Shown here: piece after piece, positions 42,509 through 51,819 of the stretch
Layout of the letters: every line of letters starts with the position of its first letter
Numbering within the stretch: position 1 is the first letter of the stretch
Source of the DNA: Spirogloea muscicola
Taxonomy: Eukaryota > Streptophyta > Zygnematophyceae > Spirogloeales > Spirogloeaceae
Direction of reading: 5' to 3'
Assembly (NCBI GenBank): GCA_009602725.1
Contig: WELB01000200.1
Location: forward strand, 123,061 to 183,298
Length of the DNA stretch: 60,238 nucleotides
The notes under the pieces: model-generated
The model's database searches: none
Seen by the model: the letters and a program-made list of their open reading frames with translations, nothing else
Told to the model about the DNA's origin: nothing
Translations under genes and position numbers: made by a program

Positions 42509-43405
42509 CATTCCTGACCCTTAGAAGCACAGTCAAAGGTCAGTTAGTCCTTGATGGTTTCGGTCGCTGGGGTTTAGAGACAAACCCCCAGCACAACGAA
42601 GCACCACGTGTTCTACACAGCGGAAGTCTTGCCCCGAGGCGCTGCCGACAGGCAGCAGCTCACCTCTCAGGTACGGGCCAGCGACTGCAGTCACAGTCTT
42701 ACTCACAGAGAGCCGATGAAGATCCGGGACGACGGGATGCAGCGACGGGTTGCGGCAGCAGGCAGCAGCAGGGCTGCGTGGGCGGGCTGCGGCAGCAAGC
42801 GGCAGCAGGGCTGCGCCTCTCTCTCGCGGGCTTCACTGAGTTTGACGACCCGGTGACCCGAGTCTGCTCTCAGCCCTACTTGTAGTGCTTCATGTGCCAC
42901 CCTCCCCAGGGGTTTCTGGGAGGCTCGTCTCAGGACCCACCTCGGGAAGGCGGGCCCGACAAGGGGAATCTAGTACGAGGGCAGGCCACACGGCTCCCGT
43001 CCGGAAGCGGCGGCCGTCCTGCGGCGCCGCCGAGCGGCGGCGCTCTGACTGCGGCGCCGCCGAGCGGCGCCCTGCAGCGCCGGCTTGCGGCGCCGCCAGT
43101 GGGTCACGGGGTGGCGCGGCGTCACAGGCGCGCCACACGTGTCGCATAAACGTCATTGCGGGCCCGGCGGCAGATTCAGGAATATGCCGAGAAGCTCCGC
43201 TTTGGAAGTCCAGGATTCGCCACCTCTACTGGAGGCGGCGCGCCTGCACGTCCTATCGTCAGCAGGCGCGTCACACCGCGCAACACCTCGCGCGGGTCGC
43301 TCGCGCGTCGCACGCGCGTCGCACGCGTCAGGCACGTGCGCGTCAGTGATTACACAATAGCGCTCAACTCGGAGTTAAGCGTCCCGTAACGGCGGGGACG
43401 TTACA
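42490..43405 (-). repeat. A LTR, 5' LTR of G3
   Basis: Plus-strand reading TGAAGCATTGGTATCAGAG to GGGGACGTTACA. Same modules as the 3' LTR, with hairpin GCTGCC/GGCAGC (42641-42656). It is longer than the 3' LTR partly because of the extra PBS-like arm. Confidence 0.85.
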
Positions 43406-43575
43406 CGTGCCGAGAGGTGAGTTGCCGCTTGTCGACGGCGCCTCAGGGCAAGGTATTCCGCTGTGTGTAGACGTAGTACTGCATTTTGCTGGGAGATTCG
43501 TCCTCAAGCCCAGCGACCGTATACAATAAGGACGTCCAAACCCCTAACTGTGTGTATAAGGATCAGAACGTCACA
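43406..43575 (+). repeat. Orphan U5 of an A/B-type LTR
   Basis: Plus orientation: GAGAGGTGAGTTGCC, hairpin region, AAGGTATTCCGCTGTG, terminal hairpin (CCCCTAACTGTGTGTATAAGG), ending ATCAGAACGTCACA. U3 and R are absent and it is not followed by a PBS but by RNase H sequence, so it is a recombination remnant. Confidence 0.6.
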
Positions 43576-43982
43576 TACAGTATCCCCACCTCTTTTGGGC
43601 CTTGCCTCGAGAAGGCGCTTCATAGTAGTCATATATTGTGGGACGCCTCTTTGATCTGCATTTGCCTGCTCAGTCCTGCCGGGCGCATCTCAACTACGGG
43701 GGAAGCAAGAGCTCCTTGCTATTGTGCACGCCCTCTATGTGTGTCGATGCAATCTCGAGGGTGCTGAACTTACGGTTGTAACAGGCCATCGCCAGTCGAC
43801 CTACTTTCACAAACAGCAGCAATTTAGCAGCAGTCAAGCTTCGTGAGCTGGTAGCACGGTACTATACAGATCCAGTGGATTTACCACCCTGGACGTATCA
43901 ATGCTGCGGACCTGGTGGCCGCAACATTGTATTTGCTGCTGTAGCGCCTGTCTAGTGTGCCACAAGGGCTCAGACCGCAGCC

Positions 43983-44790
43983 GTGCGGCCTGCCCGTGGG
44001 GCCGCTCCGCAGTGCACCACCAAGCTCTCTGAGCTGTATGTGCGTGTTCGTGATGGGTATGGCACAGACCCTTGGTTTGAACGAGCAGTCAAATCACGCA
44101 CAGTAGTAAAGGACCAAGGCTTCTGGTGGCGAGGTGACGCCATTGTGGTGCCCAACTGCAGTTCCATGCGTACTAGTATCATGCAAGCGACGCATGAGCC
44201 TCAGTACATTGGTCACTTGGGTGTTGAAGCTATCAAGCTATCAAGCTTCTCTCATGGTGGCCGGGCTTGTTGAGTCCAAGCAGAGTCTTTGTGAGGACTT
44301 GCACCACCTGCCAACGTAGTAAGGCAAGCGTAGCCTGCCAAGTTGCTGGCATGCCTGTGAACCGAATATGGAAATTGCATGAAGTACCTAAGCGAATCGT
44401 CTGACCGCGATCCCTCCCTCCACGGGTCTGGAAAGAAGTGCGCAAGCTTCTTGGCGCAAGCAATCCATGTCCACAGCTTCCATCCACACCAGACGATCAA
44501 ACTGTGAGGTTGAAGCGAGTTTTGGCAGACTTGCTAAGCCTGCCAAAAACTCAATCAGGCTGACTGGGACGAGTACCTTGCTCGAGTATGCTGTGAACAA
44601 CGCCTTTCTTGACTACCGAAGAAAAAATACACCCTCCTTCCTAAACTTCAGTATTCCCGATCACCTTTGCGGATGGGGAGGCCTGGAGCGCGCGTTCCGG
44701 CCGCAGTGAGCTCTACCGGTGACCTCCTGGAGCTCAGCGGAGGGCTAAGCAATGCTTGACACTTGCTCACAACTGGCAAAGCGGTATGCT
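43983..44790 (+). pseudogene. pol: G5 integrase
   Basis: LSELYVRVRDGYGTDPWFE, DQGFWWRGDAIVVPNCSSM, then HEPQYIGHLGV (zinc His pair) and a shifted CTTCQR. The core is reduced: RIWKLHEVPKRIV and a deletion before MSTASIHT-x-DDQTVRLKRVL, so the catalytic residues cannot be read. STLLEYAVNNAFLDYRRKN lies near 44600. LEAQRRA-type words end at ...AKRYAF (44790). Confidence 0.65.
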
Positions 44791-45630
44791 TTTAACGTTC
44801 CTATCCCTAAACACAGAGTTAGGGTCAAGGCGTCCTGTTTGGGAATTGGACATAGAATTAATGGAGACCCCCCCCCCCCTTACAGAGTGGAACGCCAGCG
44901 CACACAGCGTATACTCGCGCACACGGCGCAGCAGAAGTTTTACCCTGAGGCACCGCCAGAAGACGGCGACTCGATCGAGGGTCAGCAGCTGTCCCCGCAA
45001 GGCGCGCAGCCATGTTACTTACACAGAGCCGGCGAGGCCCGCAGCGACGAGCTGCGGCAACAGGCTGGGCAATAGGCAGCAGCAGCAGAGCTGTGGCGGC
45101 GGCTGCGGCAGCAGGCAGCAGCGGGGCTGTGCCTCTCTTGGCGTCACGGGTCCGACTGAAGAGTCTGGCCTCGGCCTACTACTACTACTACTACTACTAA
45201 TTAGCGTTTCATCTGCCACCCCTCCCCCAAGGGTGTGACGAGGGTTGCCCTCAAGGTCCTTCCCAGGAGGGGCGGGCCTGACCAATGGGGAAGCGGAGCG
45301 ACGCCCCTTGGGCGGTTCAAGAAGAGACGAAGCGGCGCCCATTGCGCGACACCAAGGAGGGCGCGACGTGACGCCTTGGGGCCGCACCAAGGAGGCGCGA
45401 AGCGACGCCGTGGGCGGCGCGACGCGGCGCCTCGGGCGGCTCCAAGGAGGCGCGAAGCGGCGCCTCCTGGGCGGAGCACGTGCGATACGAACCCGGGGCC
45501 CCGGACCGTACATAGCTACATACAGTGGAGCAAAGCTACCGGTACCGGTCGGGACTTCCAAATGGTAGACACGATACGATTATGTAAGGTTACCGGCACC
45601 GTTGGCACTCTCAACGGAGGGAACGTTACA
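44791..45630 (-). repeat. Solo B LTR in G5 integrase, TSD ATGCT
   Basis: Minus B LTR, left end TTTAACGTTCC (TG changed to TT), right end GGGAACGTTACA, perfect TSD ATGCT (44786-44790 and 45631-45635). Poly-C run at 44870-44879. A (CTA)n microsatellite at 45177-45199 lies exactly where the TATA segment of B LTRs is. U3 has GCGAAGCGGCGCC units (45300-45480). Confidence 0.9.
45177..45199. repeat. (CTA)n microsatellite in a B LTR
   Basis: About eight CTA units, in place of the single CTACTACTATAGCG of other B LTRs. It probably grew by slippage next to the promoter. Confidence 0.85.
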
Positions 45631-46176
45631 ATGCTGATCTACGTCGTTATAATGTGTCCTCGGACGTGGGTGCCCCAGTGCTATTGAGCACTAAGCACCT
45701 AGCCTTGCAGGCTATGGGTACGCACAAGTTGCTGCCAATGTGGGTTGGACCCTTTCGTGTAGTGCGCCTGGTCGGCAAGGTCGCATACGAGCTTGATAAA
45801 CCGGTACAATGTATCTTAGCTCGGACCATACCATTCGGATGGTCGTGTCCAACCGCCCCTACCTCCCCTCGTTCTTGACAACGAGGAAGAGTATCAAGTG
45901 GTGGCGAATTCTGTCACACCGGGACATTCTCCGCGGGCGTCCTAAGTCCCGTGAGTACCTTATCGAGTGGCTAGCCTATGCGCTTGAGCACTGTACATGG
46001 GAATCTGCTGTCAATCTTGCCAATTGTCCTTCCCTCGTTCAAGAGAACCTGACAGGAGGCATTGCCTCTCTTCTCCGTCGTCCAGTATCTTCCCGCCGGG
46101 CTTAACTCCCGTGGGTCGCCCTCCTGTAGTGCTCCCTTCTTGTTCGCAAGGACGTGAACCTCTAAGTGGGGACGTT
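45631..46176 (+). pseudogene. pol: G5 integrase C-terminus and chromodomain
   Basis: LLSTKHLALQAMGTHKLLPM, VGPFRVVRLVGKVAYEL, then after a frame break GRPKSREYLIEWLAYALEHC and TWESAVNLANCPSLVQENL, the chromodomain core with the W residues kept but LGYGPEHN altered to LAYALEH. Confidence 0.75.
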
Positions 46177-46376
46177 TGTAAATTTCCCTCCATTTGAGAG
46201 TGCCAACGGTGCTGGTAAGCTTACATGATCCTATTGTATCTACCGTTTGGAAGTTCCAAACGGTCCCGGTGGCTTTGCTCCACTGTATGTAGCTAAGTAC
46301 GGTCCAAGGCCCCCCGGGCTCCGTACCGCATGTGCACCAACGGCGTCGCGCCTCCTTGGTGCCGCCCGAGGCGCCG
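46177..46376 (+). repeat. B LTR, 5' part only (3' LTR of G5)
   Basis: TGTAAATTTCCCTCC start after the PPT, then the GTTTGGAAGTTCC and GCCGCCCGAGG U3 words. Cut at 46376 by E-type sequence. Confidence 0.7.
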
Positions 46377-46920
46377 TGTGACGATGACACATGGCTGGAA
46401 TGTCAATGCAGCAGTAGTGTGTTGACAGATGCCTGGAGACTAGACACCTCATCCGACTGACAATAAAGTGACTGTCAGTGCCGCAGGAAAGGCTTGACAG
46501 ATGCCTGGATGCGGACATTTCAACAGGCTGACGACTGGGAAGCGTGGATTCAACCATGAGCTGAGAGCGGCGCAATCCGAAGTCGTGACGCGCGAGACAG
46601 CATGGAGCTGGCGCGAGAACGGCGATAAGAAGCGGCAGCGCTGTAGACTACCTTGACGGCGTCGGTTGCGGTCGTGACCGTTGACGTGAACGATAGACGG
46701 CTCACGATAGCCCGAGGGTAGTAGACCGTCAGTTGCTATTAACGGAACATTGACGGGGACCGTCGGATGACGGTGGTTGCCCGGACAAGCCCGGACGAGC
46801 CTAGACGAACGCAACATCACGAGTGCCAGGGCGGTTCGTAAGTCCGGCACGAACGGCCAAAATAACACCATGTAAGCGTTCACGACAATGTTTGGCGCTC
46901 ACTAACCTCGGAACGTTGCA
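46377..46920 (-). repeat. E-family LTR, minus
   Basis: Sense start on the minus strand at 46920, TGCAACGTTCCGAGG-x-GTGAGCGCC, sharing about 130 bases of U3 with the D LTR at 10172-10339. It then carries GACGG-rich repeats and ends TGACATTCCAGCCATG near 46390. The same R/U5 occurs in sense at 54435-54780. No TSD at either edge. Confidence 0.6.
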
Positions 46921-46971
46921 AGAGACCTGACTGGAGGTCGATGAGTCAGTGAAGCTCTGAGAGAGAGGCGC
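46921..46971 (+). repeat. D LTR, left part, split by G9
   Basis: AGAGACCTGACTGGAGG to GAGAGAGGCGC is the middle of a D LTR. It continues at 52375 with CTGCTGCTGCCTG after the whole G9 element. Confidence 0.75.
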
Positions 46972-47462
46972 TGTAATGAAACAGCCGTCTGGTTAAGCCA
47001 CATGGCTCTGTTGGCATTACATGACGGACAATTTGGGCCAGGTGACCCGCCACCTTGCTGGCCGGGCAAGTGGCCCGTCCGGGGGCGGGTCCCGCCCGTC
47101 CCAAAATACCCCTCGCCAGGATCCGCCCGTTCAAGGGAGGATCTTTGGGCCCGCCGCAAGGCACGGGAAAGCACTAAGGAGCCTCAGGTGCTGAGGCTCA
47201 TCAATCAGCCCGGGAAGCCTCGAAGCAGCCTTGCCGCTGCTCGCCGCCGCAGCCGCCGCCGCACTGCGCTGCGGGGCCTGCTGCGCCGGCCTGCGCCCAG
47301 GAGGTGGAGTCGCCGTCAAGGCGGCGCCACAGGGCTTGTCTTCCGCTGCGCTATGCGCGAGTGCTTCCTTGTGTAGTGGGTTGACCCCTAAACCCCCTAT
47401 GCTCGAATACAATAAGGACTCTCTCTCTCTCTAACTGCGTGTTCAGGGCGAGGTACTTTACA
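46972..47462 (+). repeat. C LTR, 5' LTR of G9
   Basis: TGTAATGAAACAGCC to GGTACTTTACA, 491 bp. It lacks about 47 bases present in the 3' LTR (the GCGGGCC-to-GGGTGG box between GCAAGGC and ACGGG at 47160). TATA-like CCAAAATACCCC near 47100. Confidence 0.85.
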
Positions 47463-47498
47463 ATTTGGTACCAGAGGTTTGGTATCAGAGGTATCAGA
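47463..47498 (+). other. PBS of G9, duplicated
   Basis: ATTTGGTACCAGAGG then TTTGGTATCAGAGG and GTATCAGAGG: three partial copies of the initiator-Met site in a row. The first carries a T-to-C change. Confidence 0.7.
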
Positions 47499-47499
47499 G

Positions 47500-47950
47500 G
47501 TTGCCGGACGAGGAGGGACCGCTGCTCTGTGCAAATCCTTGCGTTGAGCCGGTATTGCGCTGGGTCCGCCGTAAGCTTGGTTGCTGCCAAGTCCTGCTCG
47601 AGAAGGGCCATGCAGTGCACCTCCTCAGCCGACAAGCCCTCGTGGCCTTCGGCTCCGAGCTCGGCGTGCCCCTCAGGGGCTTGCCCCGCAGCAGCCACTG
47701 CATCCACAGTGTCTGGCCCTGCCGCAGCAGCTGCATCCACAGCCGACCGCTCCGCGACAGCCGCTGCATCTACAGCCGACCGTCCTATAGCGGCCGCTTC
47801 ATCCACAGCCATCCGTTCCGCGGCAGCCGCTGCATCCGCAGCCGACCGCGCCTCTGCAGCCGCTGCATCCGCAGCCGACCGCGCCGCAGCCGCTGCATCC
47901 ATAGCCGACCGCTCCACAGCAGCCGCTGCATCCACAGCCGACCGCGCTGT
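47500..47950 (-). pseudogene. gag: G9 gag N-terminal segment, inverted
   Basis: In an otherwise plus element, gag reads on the minus strand: an Ala-rich tandem repeat of about eight 10-12 residue units (RSAVDAAAAAE type), then EGHAELGAEGHEGLSAEEVH and CMALLEQDLAAT, the homologue of G1's plus-strand gag at 5220-5320. The left break is next to the PBS; the right break is at about 47950, where plus-strand LFDLAG begins. Everything that should follow in gag (capsid and knuckle, about 1 kb) is gone. Confidence 0.8.
47735..47950. repeat. Minisatellite coding an Ala-rich repeat
   Basis: Degenerate 30-39 bp units around GCAGCCGCTGCATCC-x-AGCCGACCG, about seven copies, within the inverted gag. Confidence 0.8.
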
Positions 47951-48290
47951 TTGATCTTGCTGGCATTGCTTGCCCGCCAACCGTGCCGGTTGTGCGCTCC
48001 ATATCTGCTATGTTGCAAGGCTTGGAGGCCGGAGGGCCTTTATTTGTGTGGGTTGCCCACAATGACTTGCAAATGGCTGCTGAAGTTTTCTTAAGGAGCT
48101 GGCCTGAGCGCCGTGAGGCTGAAGAAATGCTGTTCTTCACTGTGCCGCAGCGTGCGGCGTACCTAATCAAGCTCCGCTGGGGATGGACCTGCTGTGCTCG
48201 CACGAGGCAGGTCACACGCTCCTCAGGCGTAGCGTTGATGCTTATGAGCATAGGCGTTACCCGACTGCGGTTAGGGTCTACGTTGCTCGC
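47951..48290 (+). pseudogene. G9 pre-protease domain
   Basis: [74 protein letters not shown], then in the next frame [21 protein letters not shown]7 has the same order in a single frame, so the shift at about 48178 is damage in G9. About 110 residues. Fold unknown to me. Confidence 0.65.
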
Positions 48291-49526
48291 ACCCCATTCC
48301 TGGGCAGCTTCCATGGTGGACATACTATGCTGTTTGAGGGGCTGGTTGCTACGGCACCAGCTAGGTTCCTCGTAGACTCAGGGGCCTCAGTATCCTTCGT
48401 GAGTAGGGATTTGGTGTGCTCCGCTGGCTTTCATTTGCAAGCAGACGGTCTATCTAGAGTGACATTGGCCGATGGCCACCCCACCAATGTGCTGGGTTTG
48501 TGCTCAATTCCAATTCGCATTCAGCAATATAAAGCCGAGGTGCTTTGCCACGCAATTGCGTTGTTCGTCGCTTTTGATGTCATATTGGGAGATGACTGGC
48601 TTCGTGCCACATCAGCATGCCTTGACTATGAACGCCGCACTTGCACGGTACAACGTGGCGCACGGCGCCTTGTCCTATGCAAGCAGCTTCCCTGTGCACC
48701 GCCGCTTGCGGCAGGGGCTCCCATTCTGCTGTCCGCCATGCAGATGAAGCGGCTGATTCACAAGAACACTGTCGAGATGGCATTTCTTGTGATGATGGCG
48801 TTCACTGATGACGAGTCCAAGCCTGACTTGTGTGTGAATGCTGCGGACTCACATGGCGGAATTCTCGATAAGCTGCTGGATGAGTTTGCGGACGTGTTTT
48901 GCGACTCTCTTCCGGACGGTCTACCTCCTCACCAAGGCGTGGCTCACACAATTCCAATGGAGCCAGGCGCTCAACCGCCTTACCGTCCCATGTACCGGCT
49001 TAGCCCTCTCGAATTTCGAGAGATGCAATTCCAGGTCGAGGACCTGCTGGTGAAGGGCTACATTGAGCCCTCTCAGTCGCCATACGGAGCACCCATTCTC
49101 TTTGTCAAAAAGAAGGATGGCACTCTACGGATGTGCATCGATTATCGGGCTTTGAATAAGCTTACAATCAAGAATCGATATCCATTGCCTCGAAAAGATG
49201 ATCTGTTCGATTGGCTCGCAGGGGCTACGGTGTTTAGCTCCCTGGACCTGGCAAGTGGGTATCATCAAATTCGAATCACGCCTGCAGATGTTCCGAAGTC
49301 AGCATTTCGGACGCCGCTTATAAATTTTCAGTGCAAAGTGCTCAGCTTTGATTTAATCAATGCACCAGCGACTTTTCAGGCGGTGATGTCGAGGGTCTTT
49401 GGCCCCCTGCTCTACCATTTTGTGCTGGTTTACTTGGACGATATCCTCGTGTTCATCAAAACACCTGAGGATCACGCGACGCACCTGCGCCAAGTGCTGC
49501 AGCTGCTGCGTGACAATCACTTGTAA
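48183..49526 (+). CDS. pol: G9 protease-reverse transcriptase, 447-aa open frame
   Basis: Protease: [13 protein letters not shown] (Asp65-Ser-Gly catalytic loop), then [91 protein letters not shown], and YLDDILVF (residues 417-424), the polymerase active site. The frame closes at TAA (49524-49526) after RDNHL, where related copies have a Tyr codon (NHLYAKRSKC), so it is a premature stop. RT copies element RNA into DNA in cytoplasmic particles. PLINFQ replaces the usual PLGQFQ. Confidence 0.8.
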   Translation: MDLLCSHEAGHTLLRRSVDAYEHRRYPTAVRVYVARTPFLGSFHGGHTMLFEGLVATAPARFLVDSGASVSFVSRDLVCSAGFHLQADGLSRVTLADGHPTNVLGLCSIPIRIQQYKAEVLCHAIALFVAFDVILGDDWLRATSACLDYERRTCTVQRGARRLVLCKQLPCAPPLAAGAPILLSAMQMKRLIHKNTVEMAFLVMMAFTDDESKPDLCVNAADSHGGILDKLLDEFADVFCDSLPDGLPPHQGVAHTIPMEPGAQPPYRPMYRLSPLEFREMQFQVEDLLVKGYIEPSQSPYGAPILFVKKKDGTLRMCIDYRALNKLTIKNRYPLPRKDDLFDWLAGATVFSSLDLASGYHQIRITPADVPKSAFRTPLINFQCKVLSFDLINAPATFQAVMSRVFGPLLYHFVLVYLDDILVFIKTPEDHATHLRQVLQLLRDNHL

Positions 49527-50135
49527 GCAAAGCGGTCCAAGTGCGCATTTAACCAGCCAGAATTGACATACCTCGGGCATGTCGTAGGCAAGGACGGAAT
49601 ACGTGTTAATCCCTAAAAGACTTCGGTCGTACGGGATTGGCCTGTGCCAAAGACGGTCCCTGCATTGCGCTCCTTTCTGGGCTTTGCAAACTACTTTCGA
49701 AAGTTCCTACAAGGCTATGGGAACTTGGCACTTCCTCTTACGAAGTTGACTCGTAAGGACGTCCCTTGGGAATGGTCGTCCGGATGCCAGAGTGCATTTG
49801 AGGGAATCCAGCAGGCGCTAACGTCTCCGCCTGTGCTGGCCTTTCCTCGTGAAGGCGTGCCATATGAGCTTGTCTGCGATGCCTCTTTGACCGGCATTGG
49901 TGCCGTGCTCTTGCAAGAGGGTCACCCGTTAGCGTTTGAGAGTCGCCTGCTCATACCTGCAGAGCGCAATAAACTACGGGCGAGCAAGAATTGCTGGCTG
50001 TGGTGCACGCCTTACGTGTCTGGCGTTGCTACCTGGAAGGTGTGGCATTTGAAGTTGTCACGGATCATTGCCCGTTGACATATTGCCACACACAGCAGCA
50101 TTTGACTAGGCGTCAAGCTCGATGGTCGGTGTGCA
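49527..50135 (+). pseudogene. pol: G9 RT thumb and RNase H
   Basis: AKRSKCAFNQPELTYLGHVV continues the RT; a stop (TAA, about 49613) interrupts VNP-KTSVVRDWPVP. From 49644 an open frame has FLGFANYFRKFLQGYGNLAL, then RNase H: PYELVCDASLTGIGAVLLQE (catalytic Asp), FESRLLIPAE. A single-base shift near 49970 moves the rest, LLAVVHALRVWRCYLEGVAF and VVTDHCPLTYCHTQQHLTRR, to another frame. Confidence 0.8.
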
Positions 50136-51311
50136 TTGCACAATTCGACTTCCAATGGGTTTATCGCCCTGGCCGTCTTATATGTTGTGGACCCTGTGAG
50201 TCGCAACCTTCACGGCGCTGCTGCGTTGGCCACCTTGAATGCTTCTGGAGTGCGGGCTGCTGGATTGCGTCCGATTCGTAAAGCTTCTGAACTACCCACG
50301 GCAGACCTCTCCGAGCTCTATGTCCGTATCCGTCAAGGATATGGCACCGACCCGTGGTTTGCTGCGGCCGCCAACGTGAGCACCCTCAATGATGACAAAG
50401 GCTTCTGGTGGCAAGGCGACGCTATTGTGGTCCCGGACTGCAATTCCTTGCGCACTGACATAATGCAGTAACTGCATGATCCGCCTTACAGTGGTCATCT
50501 GGGAGTGGGCAAAACCCAAAAGGCTGTGCGACGCCTCTTTCGGTGGCCGGGCTTTTCAGCCCAGGTGCGCGCTTTTGTGGTCAGTTGTGCCACATGCCAG
50601 CGTTTAGTAAGGCAATCTCTGGCAAGCCTGCCGGTTTACTTCAGCCCTTGCAGATTCCGGAGCGGATCTGGTCTGATGTAAGTGTGGATTTCATCACACA
50701 ACTGCCTAAGACGCGGAATGGCAGATGCCATTGTTGTCTTTGTGGATCGCTTGAGTAAATTGGTGCATATTGCTCCCACAACTACGCGGCTTTCTGTGAA
50801 GGATTTCGCTGGCATCTTTGTGGATAAGGTGTGGAAATTGCATGGCGTACCTGAGAGGATGGTCTCGGACCGCGATCCTCGCTTTACAGGTCACTTCTAG
50901 AAAGAAGTTTGCAAGATTCTTGGCACGAAACAAGCCATGTCCACAGCCTTTCACCCACAAACTGATGATCAAACTGAGAGAATGAATCGAGTTCTCGAGG
51001 ACATGTTGAGGCACTTCGTCAACCCCAGCCAGACTCACTGGGACGAGTATTTGGCTCCGGCTGAATATGCTGTGAACAATGCCTATCATGCGTCCACAAA
51101 GGAGACTCCATTCTTCCTCAACTATGGTCAGCATCCCCGAGCTCCACTTCAGGTGGGGAGGCCGGAACGGGTTTTCGCCGCGGTAGCCTTTACTGGGACT
51201 CTCTTGGAGGCTCAGAGACGAGCTCGGCAATTCTTGGAATTTGCTCAGAGTCGTCAGAAGGCTTATGCTGACAAACATCGGAAGGACGTCACCTTCGATG
51301 TTGGTGCATAA
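50136..51311 (+). pseudogene. pol: G9 integrase
   Basis: LATLNASGVRAAGLRP, LYVRIRQGYGTDPWF and DKGFWWQGDAIVVPDCNSLR; a stop after TDIMQ (50469), then the zinc site HDPPYSGHLG and SCATCQR. Core: VSVDFITQLPKTRNG (Asp), frameshift near 50720, VPERMVSDRDPRFTGHF (Asp), stop (TAG, 50898), then MSTAFHPQTDDQTERMNRVL with the catalytic Glu kept. RAPLQVGRPERVFA and KAYADKHRKDVTFDVGA end at a stop (51309-51311). Confidence 0.8.
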
Positions 51312-51701
51312 GTGCTGCTTAGCACAAAGCACTTATCCTTGCGGGCTGTGGGTACGCGCAAGTTGCTGCCCAAGTGGGTTGGACCATTTGCAGTAGTACG
51401 CCTTGTGGGCAAGGTGTCCTACGAGCTCATGACACCAGTGCATTGGAAGGTACATAACGTCTTCCATGTGTCTCAGCTGAGGGCCTTCCTTTCGGATGGT
51501 CGTGTCCAACCGCCCCCACCTCCACTACCGATCGAGGATGATTTTGAATTTGAGGTGGAAGAGATCTTGTCTCATAAGGACAAGCCTCGAGGGCGTAAGA
51601 CCCGTGAGTATCCGGTGAAGTGGCTCGGGTATGGGCCTGAGCACAACACGTGGGAGCCTGCGGCCAATTTAGCAAGTTGTCCGGATGCTCTCAGGGAATA
51701 A
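51312..51701 (+). CDS. pol: G9 integrase C-terminus and chromodomain, open frame
   Basis: 129-aa frame: LLSTKHLSLRAVGTRKLLPK, WVGPFAVVRLVGKVSYELMT, VHWKVHNVFHVSQLRAF (GPF/Y-type linker), PPPPPLP, then chromodomain [46 protein letters not shown]. Natural pol stop TAA at 51699-51701. The chromodomain places the element among chromoviruses. The frame is separated from the integrase core by one in-frame stop. Confidence 0.85.
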   Translation: MLLSTKHLSLRAVGTRKLLPKWVGPFAVVRLVGKVSYELMTPVHWKVHNVFHVSQLRAFLSDGRVQPPPPPLPIEDDFEFEVEEILSHKDKPRGRKTREYPVKWLGYGPEHNTWEPAANLASCPDALRE

Positions 51702-51805
51702 TACCTGGCCAAGGTTGGTAATGCTCCTAGGCTTGGTCGAGGCAGCAACCGTCGGGTGTAAAATCTGTCGGTTTTTTTCTCGAGATTCCCGAGGACGTGA
51801 ACACC

Positions 51806-51819
51806 AGAGTGGGGAGGTA
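51806..51819 (+). other. Polypurine tract of G9
   Basis: AGAGTGGGGAGGTA immediately before the 3' LTR. The G5 (46164) and G3 tracts are of the same form. Confidence 0.75.

Larger units (their letters stand above)
36705..43405 (-). mobile_element. G3: minus chromovirus with both LTRs, RT palm deleted
   Basis: About 6.7 kb, A LTRs at both ends (5' LTR 42490-43405, 3' LTR 36705-37582), PBS, PPT AAGTGGAGACGAA (minus, just right of 37582), gag, zinc knuckle, extra domain, protease, shortened RT, RNase H, integrase and chromodomain in order. The flanks are CAGCC and CGTGC, so no TSD is visible. The two LTRs are very similar by eye, making this one of the younger elements. Confidence 0.85.
43576..46176 (+). 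mobile_element. G5: plus Ty3/gypsy remnant, RNase H to 3' LTR
   Basis: Strongly decayed RNase H (43576-43970), integrase (43983-44790), a B LTR insertion, then integrase C-terminus and chromodomain (45631-46110), PPT AAGTGGGGACGTT (46164-46176) and a truncated B 3' LTR. No gag, protease or RT. Confidence 0.75.

Noticed and set aside
36700-43410. TSD for G3 (CAGCC / CGTGC)
   Set aside because: The flanks do not match and belong to different LTR types, so recombination or deletion at an edge is more likely.
47351-47980. Ala-rich 209-codon minus frame as an independent host gene
   Set aside because: Its core matches Gag of G1 (EGHAEL...GL-x-EV), and its end runs into the C LTR; it is an inverted gag segment.
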